A stretch of 32,473 nt of DNA from JAKSSE01 sp045597645 (lineage in GTDB: Bacteria > Bacillota > Clostridia > Lachnospirales > Lachnospiraceae). A program made the position numbers and the translations under genes. The stretch's first letter is position 1. Each line of letters begins with the position of its first letter. Shown here piece after piece: positions 25,301-32,473 of this stretch. The stretch spans positions 1 to 32,473 of the forward strand of contig JAZLKM010000054.1 in NCBI GenBank assembly GCA_045597645.1, read 5' to 3'. Below the pieces are notes generated by a model. That model was not told the DNA's origin and ran no database searches. It was given only the letters and a program-made list of their open reading frames with translations.

Positions 25301-26692
25301 ATGACAGAAAAAATAATAAATTCAACCATTAAAACAGTAGCCTTGCACAATCTTGGATGTAAGGTTAATCAATATGAGACTGACAGCATGGGCAGGCAAC
25401 TAGCCGAGGCGGGCTATGAGATTGTACCGTTTGAGTCGGTTGCTGATGTGTATGTTATCAATACCTGCTCGGTCACAGCAATGGCGGATAAGAAGTCGAG
25501 GCAGATGCTCCATCGTGCAAGACGACGTAACCAGAAGGCGGTAGTGGTGGCTGCGGGCTGCTATGTTCAGACGGCTGAAGAGGAACTGAAAAAGGATCTG
25601 GATATAGACATTTTGCTTGGAAACGACAATAAAGGTCGCTTGCTTGAGCTGGTGGAGAAAGCACTTTCTATAAGAAATGCATCGAGGGGCGACGTCGCAC
25701 TTTGCGAAAATCCAGATGCAGAGGGCGAAAATGCCATAATGCAAAGAGAACAGCTTGTCTTGATTGATGATATAAATGAGCAGGGCAGAAGCTTCGAGGA
25801 AATGCCAATTACCGCCAGCACTGAGCATACTAGAGCCTTTCTAAAGGTACAGGATGGCTGCAACCAGTTTTGTAGCTACTGTATCATTCCATATGCCCGC
25901 GGACGTGTAAGAAGCCGTAAACTAGAAGATGTGGTGAGAGAAACGAAGTCCCTTGCCGTGCAAGGCTATAAGGAGATGGTCCTGACAGGAATACATCTAA
26001 GTAGCTATGGAATAGACCTGGGACTTACGCTGATGGACCTGATTAAAGCAGTACATGATGTAAAAGGTGTAGAACGCATAAGGTTTGGCTCAATGGAGCC
26101 ACGACTCATCACGGAGGAATTCGCGCAGGAGCTGTCATCACTTAAGAAGGTATGTCCACACTTTCATCTGTCGCTTCAGAGCGGCTGCGATGCAACATTG
26201 AGCAGGATGAATCGAAAATACACTGCTGCAGAGTACGCCGAAGGAGTTAGGCTCCTTAGAAAATATTTCGATGATCCCGCTATTACCACAGATGTGATTG
26301 TAGGATTCCCGGGCGAGACCTTGGAGGAGTTCGAAAAGTCTAGGGACTTTTGCGAGAAAATTGATTTCTACGAAATGCATATATTCAAGTATTCAAAGAG
26401 ACAAGGCACAAGAGCGGCTACAATGCCAAATCAAGTCAGAGAAGAGGATAAGAATACTAGAAGCGATATAATGCTGGAGCTTACTGCAAGGCAGGCTTTG
26501 GAGTATAGGAAGCGATATGTGGGTAAGTCAGCTGAAGTGCTTTTGGAGGAGCCACTTGAGATAAATGGTATCGCCTATATGACTGGCTTTACTAAGGAAT
26601 ATATACGACTTGCTGTTCCCATGGAGATGGGAGAGCGTGGGGACATAGTGAGCCTTACTGTGGCAGATGAGATGTTTATTACTAGTAGCTAA
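25301..26692 (+). CDS. mtaB: tRNA threonylcarbamoyladenosine methylthiotransferase MtaB
   Basis: Radical-SAM enzyme that adds a methylthio group to t6A37 of tRNAs, forming ms2t6A. Seen: 463 residues; N-terminal UPF0004 domain with HNLGCKVNQYE, VINTCSVTAMADKKSRQ and AAGCYVQ, whose cysteines bind one Fe-S cluster; radical-SAM domain with CNQFCSYCIIPYARGRVRSR (about 187-206), the CxxxCxxC cluster site; LTGIHLSSYGID, FHLSLQSGCD, TDVIVGFPGET; and a C-terminal TRAM-like part (about 400-460). The LGCKVN motif and length distinguish MtaB from MiaB and RimO. The start at 25301 gives the expected N-terminus, but no good ribosome site is visible before it, so initiation may be weak or leaderless-like. 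Confidence 0.93.
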   Translation: MTEKIINSTIKTVALHNLGCKVNQYETDSMGRQLAEAGYEIVPFESVADVYVINTCSVTAMADKKSRQMLHRARRRNQKAVVVAAGCYVQTAEEELKKDLDIDILLGNDNKGRLLELVEKALSIRNASRGDVALCENPDAEGENAIMQREQLVLIDDINEQGRSFEEMPITASTEHTRAFLKVQDGCNQFCSYCIIPYARGRVRSRKLEDVVRETKSLAVQGYKEMVLTGIHLSSYGIDLGLTLMDLIKAVHDVKGVERIRFGSMEPRLITEEFAQELSSLKKVCPHFHLSLQSGCDATLSRMNRKYTAAEYAEGVRLLRKYFDDPAITTDVIVGFPGETLEEFEKSRDFCEKIDFYEMHIFKYSKRQGTRAATMPNQVREEDKNTRSDIMLELTARQALEYRKRYVGKSAEVLLEEPLEINGIAYMTGFTKEYIRLAVPMEMGERGDIVSLTVADEMFITSS

Positions 26693-26735
26693 GTGGATTG
26701 CGATAATCCTCGAAAATAGAATATTTCAGCAATAA

Positions 26736-26826
26736 AAAACGCCCAGAGCGTTGGGAACACTTTTGAAAGAACCAAATTTAAATGGACTTGTAGGAAGTGT
26801 ACACCAGGGTCTGGGTGTTTTATTTT
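26736..26826. terminator. Bidirectional terminator / structured element after mtaB
   Basis: AAAACGCCCAGA (26736-26747) pairs with TCTGGGTGTTTT (26810-26821) around a 62-base interior and is followed by TTTTATTTT on the plus strand. Inside, ACACTT (26757-26762) pairs with AAGTGT (26795-26800). On the minus strand the short hairpin AACGC, TCTGG, GCGTT plus T-run can terminate the CPBP gene. The CCCAGA segment is shared by the two alternative folds. Confidence 0.55.
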
Positions 26827-26846
26827 GCATAATTAGCACGAACCTC

Positions 26847-26908
26847 GACGGTTATGCGCACTAAGAACTAAAAGTTTGACGGTTATGCGCTTTTAGAACT
26901 GATACCTA
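26847..26908. repeat. 31-bp direct repeat, two copies
   Basis: GACGGTTATGCGC starts at 26847 and again at 26878, exactly 31 bases apart, with AGAACT following in both copies. It is the only other pattern in the 231-base mtaB-CPBP gap besides the terminator. Confidence 0.75.
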
Positions 26909-26923
26909 CAGCGATACGACCTT

Positions 26924-27823
26924 TTACATGCTTTGAACGGTTGCTATTACCATTAATACGATACCAACAACAAATATAGCAACTGATGAGCTGATAACCA
27001 GTGCCCAGTGCTTCTTGTGGGATTTTCCGAAAAGAAGCGAGTCGGCGCCTACGAACACAAATGGTGCGGTAAAGCCTAATAGACAGTAAATGGCGAGGAA
27101 TTGATATGTAGGTATACTTGCTAAAACGGCACCTGTATCTACATTTGCAACGCTGTTTGCAGCATTAGAGAATGCACCAGATAGGCTGCTTATGAAATTA
27201 TTGCAGAAGTGAAGCAGCATTGGGAAGATAAAGTTGTTTTTCTTCACCATAAGGTATGTTAAGAATCCACCCAATATTGCAGTTGAGAGGAATCTAAGGG
27301 GTGACAGGTGGAAAAGCCCGAAAAATAGGCCGCCGATGATTACTATCAGCCAATCCTTATTAAGAGAACGAAGGTGTGACAAAATGGCACCCCTGTGCAT
27401 TGCCTCCTCGCATATAGCAGGCATTACAGCAATTACAAGGACGCTCACAATAAATGGCATCGGCTCGCTGTAGAGGAAGTCGTTGAGTCCTACTATTTCT
27501 GAGATGCTATTTGGGACGATACACATTGAAAGACCTACCGCGATGAGGTTAAAAAGCATTCCGGCATATGCCATTACGAGCACGCCGAATATATCTCTGG
27601 CACGAACCTTGCCAATAGGAAAAACTTCCTTAAGCGGAGTCTTGTGTGCTAAGGCTACAGCGATTGCACCAACTAAAAATACCAGTTCAGTGGCAACGAG
27701 ACCAGGGATGCCCCATGCACTTTGCATAGCGCTTCCGCCAAATGCCAAAAAGAGCAGAACAAGAGCCTCGAGTACGAAAGCCATCCAAGGCTTCCATTTA
27801 GATTGCGTTGATAATTTAACCAT
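26924..27823 (-). CDS. CPBP family intramembrane metalloprotease
   Basis: A 299-residue membrane protein with about eight hydrophobic segments. The CPBP/Abi (CAAX-protease-like) motifs are all present: EEAMHRG (E139, E140, R144), FGLFHL (H172) and HFCNNF (H205, N209). In characterised relatives these glutamates and histidines form the intramembrane active site. Family members process prenylated proteins, confer bacteriocin self-immunity or cleave membrane anchors; no bacteriocin or lantibiotic gene is nearby, so the substrate is open. The start at 27823 follows AAGGAG ten bases upstream. It is read toward mtaB and shares the element at 26736-26826 as a terminator. The 198 bases upstream include the receptor gene's terminator. 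Confidence 0.88.
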   Translation of the reverse strand: MVKLSTQSKWKPWMAFVLEALVLLFLAFGGSAMQSAWGIPGLVATELVFLVGAIAVALAHKTPLKEVFPIGKVRARDIFGVLVMAYAGMLFNLIAVGLSMCIVPNSISEIVGLNDFLYSEPMPFIVSVLVIAVMPAICEEAMHRGAILSHLRSLNKDWLIVIIGGLFFGLFHLSPLRFLSTAILGGFLTYLMVKKNNFIFPMLLHFCNNFISSLSGAFSNAANSVANVDTGAVLASIPTYQFLAIYCLLGFTAPFVFVGADSLLFGKSHKKHWALVISSSVAIFVVGIVLMVIATVQSM

Positions 27824-27969
27824 TATTTAATTACTCCTTTTCTACGACACTTCATGGAGTGTCTGACACTATATAGCACCATCCACCTATGATGCCTAAC
27901 ATATAGCCGATAGTGATTATTGCCGTTTATAAACAAAAAGTCTACATCAAAAATAACTATAAATGTATT

Positions 27970-28002
27970 AAAAAAGCCAAGACCTTTTACAGGACTTGGC
28001 TT
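27970..28002 (-). terminator. Terminator of the chemotaxis receptor gene
   Basis: AAAGCCAAG-A-CCT and AGG-A-CTTGGCTTT form a 12-bp stem with one A-A mismatch around a TTTAC loop. The preceding plus-strand A-run supplies the T-run for minus-strand transcription. It lies 20-50 bases beyond the receptor stop. Confidence 0.85.
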
Positions 28003-28021
28003 TCTGGTATTAGATTATATC

Positions 28022-29701
28022 TTAGTATTTGAACTTAGAAATCTCATCGATGAGCTGTCCAGAAAGTGACTGGAGATCATGGCTCATTGTTACACAATCA
28101 GATACCTCTGCGCTAACGGTTTGCATGTTAGCTGAAGTCTCCTGAGTGGTAGCTGCGTACTCTTCTGAGATAGAAGAGAGTGTCTCAATTGCAGCTGAGA
28201 TGTTAGCGTTAAGAGTCTTAAGAGTAGCTGATCCTTCGCTAACATTGTCGGTATTTGAATTAACTGACTTGATCTCATTGATGAGGTTATCGAAGCTTGC
28301 CTGGGTCTCAGCAAGTCTTGCGAGCTGATCCTCGGTGGCTTTCTCTACTTCACCGATTGTGGCAACTGAAACCTCTGAGTTATGAAGCAGCTCAGCAACA
28401 ATGTTTGCAATGGTGTCTGCACTCTGACGAGAGTTCTCAGAAAGATTTCTAATCTCGTCAGCAACGACTGCGAATCCGCGTCCAGCCTCACCAGCTCTTG
28501 CAGCCTCGATAGAAGCGTTAAGTGAAAGGAGGTTAGTCTGGCTGGCAATGCTTGTAATCATGCTAACAGCTTCCTGAATGGTCTTAGCGCTGTCATTGGT
28601 ATGAAGGGTCTGCTCTGAAAGAACGGTGATGCTGTCCTTCTGACGATCACAGCTCTCAACGAGAGCCTTGAGCTCGGTAATTGCACTATTGGCCATTGTA
28701 TTCATATCGTTAGCTGAATCCTTCAGCTTAGATACAGTATTGAGGTTGCTCTCGATAGCTTCGTCGATGCCCTGTACCTGCTCTGCTGAGCTTGCGGTCT
28801 CCTGAGCCTGTGAGGTAGCACCCTCTGCGATCTCAAGCACTGAAGAATCAACATGCTCAAGATTGCCGGTGATGTTATCAAAGCTGGTAACGAATCCAGT
28901 GGCATTTTCTGAAAGTGAAGAAGAAACAGTCTCGATGGTGGTAACCATTGTGTACAGGTTGTCACGAAGAGACTTAATACCGCGCTGGATATCACCACAC
29001 TCGTCTGAACGCTTGCTGTCAGGAACCTCGGCGAGGTCAAGTGAAGCGAGCTTGTTGAGCTGCTTGGTTGCTGCCTTGAGAGGAGCAAATATTTTAATGC
29101 AGATAAATACGCAAACGAGGAGAGCGACAACAGCAAGGATTATAGCAAATATGGTAAGCTGACTTGTTGTGTTTTTGATGGGCTCATTAATCTCATCATA
29201 ATCAGCACCAACTATAACTACGAACTGGCCAGACTGAGATACATAGTAGCCGGCATACTTCTCAGCACCCTTGTAGGTATACTGGATGCACTTGTTCTCG
29301 ACCGACTTGCCAGCCATAAGGTCATTGATGATGCCCTTAACTGCGTCGTTGGAAACAGGCTCGCCAATCTTTTCTGCAGTCGGATGGTAAAGCATAGTGT
29401 AATCTGAATTAACAGCTGCCATATATGCATAGGAGCTTGATACACCTTCGAGTGCAATATCACCGAGAAACTTGTCCAGCACCTCTGGTGAGTCAATCCA
29501 CTCCGGGAACATACCTAAAGCAATGTCTAAAGCAGAGCCGCTGCTGCTGGCAAGATCAAGCAGGTAATTCTGGTTAACGGTGTGAACTTCCTCCTTGAAA
29601 TTCTTGATTGCGAATACTTCGACAATTGACACGATGGCGATAATACTGATGGCCATCATTATCTGGACTTTGAAGCCCATGCCCTTGAAATAATTCTTCA
29701 T
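28022..29701 (-). CDS. Methyl-accepting chemotaxis protein
   Basis: 559-residue membrane receptor that would signal through CheW/CheA. Seen: membrane helix 1 (about 13-32); an extracellular sensor (about 33-180) with YMAAVNSDYTMLYHP and KIGEPVSN, resembling single-Cache domains; membrane helix 2 (182-205); a HAMP linker (about 206-258); and a cytoplasmic signalling coiled coil whose hairpin tip is SIASQTNLLSLNASIEAARAGEAGRGFAVVADEIR (384-418). The segment is nearly invariant in the family. The ligand is unknown; Cache sensors usually bind small metabolites. The start at 29701 follows AAGGAGGG eight bases upstream. No chemotaxis or flagellar genes are nearby, so it is an orphan receptor here. 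Confidence 0.95.
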   Translation of the reverse strand: MKNYFKGMGFKVQIMMAISIIAIVSIVEVFAIKNFKEEVHTVNQNYLLDLASSSGSALDIALGMFPEWIDSPEVLDKFLGDIALEGVSSSYAYMAAVNSDYTMLYHPTAEKIGEPVSNDAVKGIINDLMAGKSVENKCIQYTYKGAEKYAGYYVSQSGQFVVIVGADYDEINEPIKNTTSQLTIFAIILAVVALLVCVFICIKIFAPLKAATKQLNKLASLDLAEVPDSKRSDECGDIQRGIKSLRDNLYTMVTTIETVSSSLSENATGFVTSFDNITGNLEHVDSSVLEIAEGATSQAQETASSAEQVQGIDEAIESNLNTVSKLKDSANDMNTMANSAITELKALVESCDRQKDSITVLSEQTLHTNDSAKTIQEAVSMITSIASQTNLLSLNASIEAARAGEAGRGFAVVADEIRNLSENSRQSADTIANIVAELLHNSEVSVATIGEVEKATEDQLARLAETQASFDNLINEIKSVNSNTDNVSEGSATLKTLNANISAAIETLSSISEEYAATTQETSANMQTVSAEVSDCVTMSHDLQSLSGQLIDEISKFKY

Positions 29702-29809
29702 TTTAAGTGCCCTCCTTACGGGTAAATCAATAAAACTAGCGAAGTAATTTTATCATAGGAAAACGTGCAATAAAAGGAAAATGGCCCAAAAACTAAAAAA
29801 TAGTACTTA

Positions 29810-29838
29810 TTGCCTATATGTTTTTCATGTGATAAAAT
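29810..29838 (+). promoter_or_regulatory. Promoter of the 29871 gene
   Basis: TTGCCT (29810-29815) and TAAAAT (29833-29838) are 17 bases apart and lie 33 bases before the chosen start. This position rules against the upstream in-frame ATG at 29781. Confidence 0.6.
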
Positions 29839-29870
29839 ACATAATGCTTTTTGTGGGAAAGGGCGTTTTT

Positions 29871-30983
29871 ATGATTAAGAAATTATATCAGGGAATTTCA
29901 TATGGCGGTTATTCACCGGAAAATCAAAAGCTAAGACCGAAGCAGCAGGAAAAGCCGGCTGACCCAGCAATGCCAGAGGCAACTGTTGAGTTAGTAGCAC
30001 CAGCTACAGAGCCTGCAACGGAAGCAGCTCCGGAGGTTACGGAAGAGGTTGAAAATACCACTCAGGAGGAGCCTGTAGTAGCACCGGCTGCTGAGGTAGC
30101 AACACCAGATGATACCGTAGCTTCTGACATCGCTGAAGTAGGCGAATCAGCAGAGGAGATTACCCAAGAGGAGCCTCTGGCAGAGGAAGCTCCGATAATA
30201 GATCTGGCGCATGAGATAGATGAAAAGCCAACTGAGCAGCCGATAGCACCGCAGGTAGATGAAAAGCCAGTTGAGCAGCCTGTGGTATCACAGCCAGAGG
30301 AGGAATCAGAAGAACCAGCGCCTCAGCCGGAAACGACAGCATCTCAACCTGAAATTAAGAAGATGCTGGATGGCCAGGATCTTTTGGCACAGATAGATTC
30401 ATTTAGAGATAAAGCTCTTCAGCTGCAGGCACTTATTGCCGGCAAGGAGGGACGAGTAGCCGCTCTCAAAAAGATGGTTGACAGCCAGGAGAAGCAGCTC
30501 AAGGAGCTTCAGGATGAGCTGAGCGTGAAGCAGCGTGAAGCTGATGAACTCTCAGGCAACTTCGAGAAGCATATTCAGTCACTTACCGCTGAACTTCGTG
30601 CTGATATGAATTCAATGCAGGGCAAGATTGCAGATACACTTGCTGAGGGCAATGAATCTATTAAGGAGCAGATAGTTCAGAATCAGTCAGAGATGGCAGA
30701 TGACATCGCTAGTGTGAAGGAGTCAGTTGAGTCGATACAGACAGGCTTCGATGGACTTGAGACCAGACTTGGCGATAAGATTCATTCAGAGGATGTTACA
30801 GTATATAGAAACATTGCTGATCTTGCCAAGGAATACGACACCAGAGAGACACTTAATGAGCTTACTCAAGCGCAGCAGGGCAATATAGACAGACTGGAAA
30901 AGAAAACCAGACGACTTACAATTTTCGCAATTGTTCAGACTATTCTGGTCGTTCTAGCATTGATAGCAGTAGTTCTTTTATAA
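29871..30983 (+). CDS. Acidic Pro-rich coiled-coil protein with C-terminal membrane anchor
   Basis: 370 residues; I do not recognise a family. Seen: a short basic N-terminus (MIKKLYQGISYGGYSPENQ); a long low-complexity region rich in E, P, A and V (about 25-165, with the repeated unit DEKP-x-EQP); a coiled coil (about 170-340, LQALIAGKEGRVAALKKM); and one hydrophobic segment at the extreme C-terminus (about 349-370) after RLEKKTRR. The layout fits a tail-anchored protein with its bulk in the cytoplasm and an elongated helical body. The start is set by GGGAAAGGG before 29871 and by the promoter at 29810-29838. The gene is monocistronic, with a terminator directly after it. A scaffold or cell-envelope role is only a guess. 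Confidence 0.75.
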   Translation: MIKKLYQGISYGGYSPENQKLRPKQQEKPADPAMPEATVELVAPATEPATEAAPEVTEEVENTTQEEPVVAPAAEVATPDDTVASDIAEVGESAEEITQEEPLAEEAPIIDLAHEIDEKPTEQPIAPQVDEKPVEQPVVSQPEEESEEPAPQPETTASQPEIKKMLDGQDLLAQIDSFRDKALQLQALIAGKEGRVAALKKMVDSQEKQLKELQDELSVKQREADELSGNFEKHIQSLTAELRADMNSMQGKIADTLAEGNESIKEQIVQNQSEMADDIASVKESVESIQTGFDGLETRLGDKIHSEDVTVYRNIADLAKEYDTRETLNELTQAQQGNIDRLEKKTRRLTIFAIVQTILVVLALIAVVLL

Positions 30984-30991
30984 GAAATCAT

Positions 30992-31014
30992 GGCGGCCTG
31001 TTGGCCGCCTTTTA
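30992..31014 (+). terminator. Terminator between the coiled-coil gene and malic enzyme
   Basis: GGCGGCC (30992-30998), loop TGTT, GGCCGCC (31003-31009) and TTTTAT form a classic GC-rich terminator 9 bases after the stop. Confidence 0.9.
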
Positions 31015-31044
31015 TAAATAACTGATTTATTAGGAGGTTACATC

Positions 31045-32199
31045 ATGAGTCTTGATGAGAAGGCTAATTTTCTCCACAAACAGTGGAACGGTAAAATCGA
31101 AACAGTTTCTAAGGCACCGCTGAAGACCAGAGAGGACTTGGCACTGGCTTATACACCTGGAGTTGCTGCACCTTGCAAGGAGATTGCTGCCAACCCCTCG
31201 GATGTATATACATACACCCTTAAAGCCAACACCGTTGCTGTAGTATCTGACGGAAGCGCAGTCCTTGGACTTGGCAACATTGGCCCCGAGGCTGCTATGC
31301 CTGTTATGGAAGGAAAATGCGTTCTCTTCAAGGAGTTCGGTGGAGTCAATGCATTTCCTATCTGCCTTGGCACTCAGGACCCGGACGAGATTGTTCAGAT
31401 TGTAAAAAATCTCGAGCCAACCTTCGGCGGTATCAACCTTGAGGATATCTCAGCACCTCGTTGCTTTGAAATCGAGGAGCGCCTTAAGAAGGAAATGAAT
31501 ATTCCTGTTTTTCATGATGACCAGCACGGAACTGCAATTGTCGTTCTTTCTGGCATTATCAACGCTCTCAAAGTTGTTGGCAAAAAAGTTGAAGACTGCA
31601 AGGTAGTTGTCAACGGTACCGGAGCAGCTGGTACCGCAATTTCCAAGCTTCTTCTCACCTATGGCTTCACCAACATGCTCCTATGCGACAAGCAGGGCAT
31701 CATCAACCCTGACTATCCAGACATGACCTGGATGCAGGCTGAAATGTGCAAGGTCACCAACAAAGACAAAATCAAAGGTACACTTGCTGACGCAATGAAG
31801 GGTGCCGACATCTTCGTCGGCGTATCTGCACCTGGCATCGTGACCAAGGAGATGGTCGCTTCAATGAACGAAGGCGCCATCCTCTTCGCTATGGCCAATC
31901 CGACTCCGGAAATCATGCCTGACCTCGCAAAGGAGGCTGGCGCTGCTGTCGTTGGTACCGGCCGCAGTGACTTCCCAAATCAGGTCAACAATGTCATCGC
32001 TTTCCCGGGCATCTTCAAGGGCGCCCTCGAAGCTCATGCCAGACAAATCACCGAAGAGATGAAGCTCGCCGCAGCCGAGGCCATCGCTTCCCTCGTCAGC
32101 GACGAGGAGCGCAGCGCCGAGTTCATCATGCCTGACCCGTTCGACCCGCGCATCGCCCAGGTCGTCGCCCAGGCCGTCAAGAACCACGTCTGCGACTAA
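31045..32199 (+). CDS. NAD(P)-dependent malic enzyme
   Basis: Oxidative decarboxylation of malate to pyruvate and CO2, making NAD(P)H, in the cytoplasm. Seen: 384 residues, the short bacterial form without a phosphotransacetylase-like domain; catalytic Tyr in LAYTPGVA (Y36) and Lys in MEGKCVLFKEFGG (K91); metal-binding acids in NLEDISAPRCFEIE (E133, D134) and VFHDDQHGTA (D158, D159); Rossmann-fold motif VVNGTGAAGTA (189-199); and MANPTPE. The start has an excellent AGGAGG eight bases upstream. The gene stands alone between two terminators. Its later half uses many C- and G-ending codons (AAC, ATC, TTC, GAC, CTC), unlike the A/T-ending style of its neighbours; strong expression or transfer could explain this. 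Cofactor preference cannot be read. Confidence 0.93.
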   Translation: MSLDEKANFLHKQWNGKIETVSKAPLKTREDLALAYTPGVAAPCKEIAANPSDVYTYTLKANTVAVVSDGSAVLGLGNIGPEAAMPVMEGKCVLFKEFGGVNAFPICLGTQDPDEIVQIVKNLEPTFGGINLEDISAPRCFEIEERLKKEMNIPVFHDDQHGTAIVVLSGIINALKVVGKKVEDCKVVVNGTGAAGTAISKLLLTYGFTNMLLCDKQGIINPDYPDMTWMQAEMCKVTNKDKIKGTLADAMKGADIFVGVSAPGIVTKEMVASMNEGAILFAMANPTPEIMPDLAKEAGAAVVGTGRSDFPNQVNNVIAFPGIFKGALEAHARQITEEMKLAAAEAIASLVSDEERSAEFIMPDPFDPRIAQVVAQAVKNHVCD

Positions 32200-32213
32200 C
32201 CACACAACACCCC

Positions 32214-32240
32214 AAAGCCCGGTTTGACCGGGCTTTTTTA
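32214..32240 (+). terminator. Terminator after malic enzyme
   Basis: AAAGCCCGG (32214-32222), loop TTTGA, CCGGGCTTT and a T-run form a standard terminator 15 bases after the stop. Confidence 0.92.
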
Positions 32241-32473
32241 TTTGCCGTTATACCTTTTGCCGCCAATAGGTGATGCATCCGCGCTCCTTCCATGGCGAGC
32301 CACCTTCGGGATTTGCGGGTGATTCATTTCGAGATGTTTTATTGCGCGCCCTCCTCCGAAACTCGATGTGGTCTTCTAGAATTCATCCACTTTTGTTGGG
32401 GCTCATTTACTTAACGAGGCTTGCGCACGTACATGGTGCGACTCTCACCACTTTAAGTGAGCGGTAGTGCCGC
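32241..32473. other. Unassigned right-edge segment
   Basis: No gene can be supported in these 233 bases. A plus-strand frame of 65 codons (32270-32467) has no ribosome site and an odd composition. On the minus strand one frame reads HPQIPKVARHGRSADASPIG and ends with a stop next to the malic enzyme terminator; a stop lies 37 codons upstream in the same frame. It could be the remnant or tail of a mobile element extending past the window. Confidence 0.3.

Noticed and set aside
26798..26803. Single TGTACA near the mtaB terminator as part of an array
   Set aside because: An isolated copy with no neighbour at 30 or 32 bp; expected by chance.

Overview
The window looks like a chromosomal segment from an anaerobic, moderately low-GC Gram-positive of the class Clostridia. 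The reasons are strong AGGAGG-type ribosome sites, many U-rich hairpin terminators, the order prmA-rsmE-cysteine desulfurase-thiI-mtaB, a ThiI without a rhodanese domain placed next to its own desulfurase, and an HPr-like protein. A gut or oral Clostridiales/Lachnospiraceae-like or Anaerovoracaceae-like host is my inference; no marker here fixes the genus.

Layout. (1) 1-10512: the 3' part of a giant gene for a repetitive MBG/YDG-type surface protein, open at the left edge, with membrane segments at its C-terminus instead of a visible sortase signal. (2) 10803-14933: an ABC ATPase and a large FtsX/MacB-like permease with an unusually regular heptad-repeat extracytoplasmic coiled coil. (3) 15140-17632: a cytoplasmic PcRGLX/YetA-like (rhamnogalacturonan lyase-related) protein, preceded by a 58-bp tandem repeat. 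(4) 17636-20380: an accessory island. A PD-(D/E)XK nuclease-like gene (minus) and a coiled-coil/J-domain gene (plus) diverge from a shared control region. Each gene runs at its 3' end into an array of TGTACA sites spaced alternately 30 and 32 bp (exact 62-bp period). The arrays hold 16 and 14 sites. This is the most unusual part of the window. (5) 20444-24828: RNA-modification genes: prmA, rsmE, a NifS/IscS-type desulfurase overlapping rsmE, and thiI. (6) 24830-29701: a hairpin-rich convergent junction, an HPr-like gene lacking the phosphorylatable histidine (minus), mtaB (plus), a CPBP membrane protease (minus) and a chemotaxis receptor (minus). (7) 29871-32199: an acidic, proline-rich coiled-coil protein with a C-terminal membrane anchor, and malic enzyme with a different codon style. 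The last 230 bases are unassigned.

How they work together. The desulfurase probably feeds persulfide sulfur to ThiI for 4-thiouridine, and mtaB adds another sulfur modification to tRNA. prmA and rsmE act on the ribosome, so region 5 and mtaB form a translation-apparatus block. The ABC ATPase and permease form one transporter. The island genes are linked only by position and by the two matching arrays; a joint function is a hypothesis. Intergenic DNA here is rich in short tandem repeats (11, 31, 40, about 55, 58 and 62 bp) and in tight hairpins with a GAA loop.
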